Shown here in pieces: positions 4,927-6,647 of a stretch of 6,647 bases of DNA. A program made the position numbers and the translations under genes. The DNA comes from JAXHLG01 sp964505305 (GTDB lineage Bacteria > Patescibacteriota > Minisyncoccia > Moranbacterales > DUUL01): positions 1 to 6,647 of the forward strand of contig CAZDHE010000032.1 of NCBI GenBank assembly GCA_964505305.1, written 5' to 3'. The notes below the pieces were generated by a model. It searched no databases, was not told the DNA's origin, and saw nothing but the letters and a program-made list of their open reading frames with translations. Position 1 is the stretch's first letter, and every line of letters begins with the position of its first letter.

Positions 4927-6647
4927 ATGGAAATTATTATAAACAAGAAAAAATATTCAGCCAAAAAAGAACAATCCGTGCTTGATATTTGCCGAGAGAA
5001 TGATATTTTTATTCCTTCCTTGTGCCATCATCCGGATCTGCTTCCGGCCGAGGGGGTTTGCCGGCTTTGCTTGGTTAAAACCAACCGCCATAAAGGTTTA
5101 ACGCCTTCTTGCCAAATATATCCGGAAGAGGGCCTGGAAGTTGTAACTGAAGACGAGGAAATCAATAAAGCCAGGAAATACATTCTGGAGCTTTTGTGGG
5201 CAGATCACGCCGGAAAGTGCCCGCAGTGTTACAGAAACGGCAATTGCGAACTTCAGAAATTAGCTCGGAAAGTTAAGATAGAAATTGATGATTTTATTCC
5301 CGAATTTAGCAGTTTTGACAAAGAAGAGCAACTAAAAATTTTAAAAAACAATCTAAAAAATCGAGTAGTAGACGATAAAAATCCTTCCATTTACAGAGAC
5401 AATCAATATTGCATAGAATGCCGGCGATGTATCAGAGTTTGCAAAAATATTCAAACCATTGCTTCTTACGGAATGAATTATCGCTCTATTGAATCCAATG
5501 TCGGTACTCCGGGAGAGAGTCCTCTGGATTGTATTTATTGCGGCCAATGTTCAGCTTATTGTCCCACCGCGGCCATTCAAGAGAAGAGGAATATTGAGCA
5601 AGTTGAAGAATATTTGCGAAATAATAAAAAGTTAACGGTTTTTCAGGTAGCCCCGTCAGTGCGCTTTTCCTTAGGAGAAGAATTCGATCTTGAACCCGGA
5701 GAATTGGTAGAGGGCAAAATAGCTTCCGCTCTTCGGCGTTTGGGCGCCGATTTGGTTTTTGACACTACTTTTGCCGCCGATTTGACCATTGTAGAGGAAG
5801 CGCAAGAACTCTTAGAGAGAATCAAAAAAAGATCCAAAGGAGAAAAGACTTATTTGCCTATGTTTACCAGTTGTTGTCCGGCATGGGTTTTGTATTTGGA
5901 AAAATTCAGACCGGAGTTTATTCCTCATTTATCTACTTGCAAGTCCCCTCAGCAAATGCTGGGAGCTATGGTGAAAAATTATTACGCCGATTGGAAAAAA
6001 ATATCTCGGCGGAATATTGCCGTGATTTCAATAATGCCCTGCACGGCTAAAAAATATGAAGCGGCCAGGGAGGAGCTGGCCAAAAACGGTGATCCGGATG
6101 TTGACGCGGTTATTACTACGAGAGAATTGGCTTTTCTTATTAAACAAAATAAAATGGACTTTTCTCAATTGGAAGATGAAAAGTTTGATCAAGCTTTGGG
6201 AGCGTATTCCGGTGCGGGGATTATTTTCGGTTCAACCGGAGGAGTTATGGAGGCGGCCTTGAGAACCGCTTACGAAAAGTTGACTTCTCAGGAAATGGAA
6301 AGTCTTGATTATGAACAAGTCAGAGGAGAGAAAGGAATTAAGGAAGCAGAAATTGTTATTCCGGAAGCGGTTGGCGGTGTTGCCGGCGGCATTGCCGTTA
6401 AGACAGCGGTGGCTCACGAGATTAGGAATGCGGAAAAGGTTTTGCAAGATATTCAGGAAAAAAATAAAAATTATGATTTTGTGGAGGTGATGGCTTGCCC
6501 GGGGGGATGTTTAGGGGGAGGCGGGCAGCCCCGGCCGGCCGGCGAAGAAATTCGCCGAAAAAGACGCAAAGCAATCTATGAAAGAGATAAAAATTCGCCC
6601 ATTAGAAAATCTCATCAAAATCCGGCCATTCAAAAAGTTTATAAAGA
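4927..6647 (+). CDS. hydA: [FeFe] hydrogenase catalytic subunit HydA (3' end cut by window)
   Basis: Catalyses reversible 2H+ + 2e- = H2 in the cytoplasm. The visible 573 codons have no stop and run off the window. The N-terminal plant-type [2Fe-2S] domain uses Cys33, Cys45, Cys48 and Cys62. The His-Cys [4Fe-4S] site is His94, Cys98, Cys101 and Cys107. Two ferredoxin-type [4Fe-4S] sites follow: Cys162/165/168/172 and Cys202/205/208/212. The H-cluster motifs are TSCCPAW (314-320, with proton-relay Cys316 and ligand Cys317), MPCTAKK (370-376, Cys372) and MACPGGCLGGGGQP (522-535, Cys524 and Cys528). Glu291, Glu294 and Ser336 line up with the proton path of Clostridium pasteurianum CpI. The layout is that of CpI and of HydA in HydABC enzymes. 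The cut falls in the small-subunit-like C-terminal domain (NPAIQKVYK), which in CpI lies close to the end. Whether a Thermotoga-like C-terminal FeS extension exists cannot be seen. The ATG at 4927 puts the N-terminus in CpI register and has no ribosome binding site. Confidence 0.96.
   Translation, partial: MEIIINKKKYSAKKEQSVLDICRENDIFIPSLCHHPDLLPAEGVCRLCLVKTNRHKGLTPSCQIYPEEGLEVVTEDEEINKARKYILELLWADHAGKCPQCYRNGNCELQKLARKVKIEIDDFIPEFSSFDKEEQLKILKNNLKNRVVDDKNPSIYRDNQYCIECRRCIRVCKNIQTIASYGMNYRSIESNVGTPGESPLDCIYCGQCSAYCPTAAIQEKRNIEQVEEYLRNNKKLTVFQVAPSVRFSLGEEFDLEPGELVEGKIASALRRLGADLVFDTTFAADLTIVEEAQELLERIKKRSKGEKTYLPMFTSCCPAWVLYLEKFRPEFIPHLSTCKSPQQMLGAMVKNYYADWKKISRRNIAVISIMPCTAKKYEAAREELAKNGDPDVDAVITTRELAFLIKQNKMDFSQLEDEKFDQALGAYSGAGIIFGSTGGVMEAALRTAYEKLTSQEMESLDYEQVRGEKGIKEAEIVIPEAVGGVAGGIAVKTAVAHEIRNAEKVLQDIQEKNKNYDFVEVMACPGGCLGGGGQPRPAGEEIRRKRRKAIYERDKNSPIRKSHQNPAIQKVYK
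6531..6557 (+). repeat. GC-rich palindrome and GAAA-loop hairpin inside hydA
   Basis: CCGGCCGGCCGG (6531-6542) is a perfect palindrome. Overlapping it, CGGCGAA (6540-6546) and TTCGCCG (6551-6557) form a perfect 7-bp stem closed by a GAAA tetraloop. Both lie in codons just after the last H-cluster motif, in a much more GC-rich patch than the surroundings. The amino acids encoded there (RPAGEEIRR) look ordinary, so a purely coding origin is possible. Confidence 0.5.

Noticed and set aside
1..6647. CRISPR array, tRNA or rRNA genes
   Set aside because: No regularly spaced repeats, cloverleaf or rRNA-like segments were seen in the intergenic stretches.

Overview
The window looks like a chromosomal piece of an AT-rich, small-genome anaerobic bacterium, most likely a Candidate Phyla Radiation (Patescibacteria, Parcubacteria-like) lineage. 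This is inference. It rests on AT-rich start regions almost free of Shine-Dalgarno motifs, the style of the frr and rseP proteins, a direct frr-rseP junction without uppS, cdsA or dxr, and a small membrane protein of a type I recall mainly from such genomes. TGA is used as a stop codon (frr and hydB both end in it), which argues against the recoded Gracilibacteria/SR1 code. No 16S gene or other decisive marker is present.

Left part (24-2389, + strand): a housekeeping run with short gaps: ribosome recycling factor (frr), a site-2-type intramembrane metalloprotease (rseP), and a roughly six-helix membrane protein. The third gene resembles ECF-transporter substrate-binding components and belongs to a family that, as I recall, databases often label 'iron hydrogenase' although it has no metal-binding motifs.

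Middle (2390-3022): a short convergent junction, then on the minus strand a small ACT-like protein of the TM1266 'iron-only hydrogenase system regulator' type. A divergent 245-bp intergenic region follows. It holds the best promoter of the window (an extended -10, TGATATAAT) and a possible leader hairpin for the rightward hydrogenase genes.

Right part (3023-6647, + strand): a [FeFe] hydrogenase cluster. It encodes a NuoE-like [2Fe-2S] subunit (hydC), a NuoF-like FMN/NADH/[4Fe-4S] subunit (hydB), a 197-bp AT-rich gap with potential hairpins, and the catalytic subunit hydA, cut by the window edge after 573 codons. HydA carries all four accessory-cluster motifs and intact H-cluster motifs. Together they should form a soluble NAD(H)-linked hydrogenase passing electrons between NADH and protons. 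HydB lacks the extra N- and C-terminal iron-sulfur domains of the Thermotoga bifurcating enzyme, so ferredoxin-dependent bifurcation is uncertain. The maturases HydE, HydF and HydG are not in the window. A 17-nt perfect repeat occurs both at the promoter of hydC and just before the hydA start codon.
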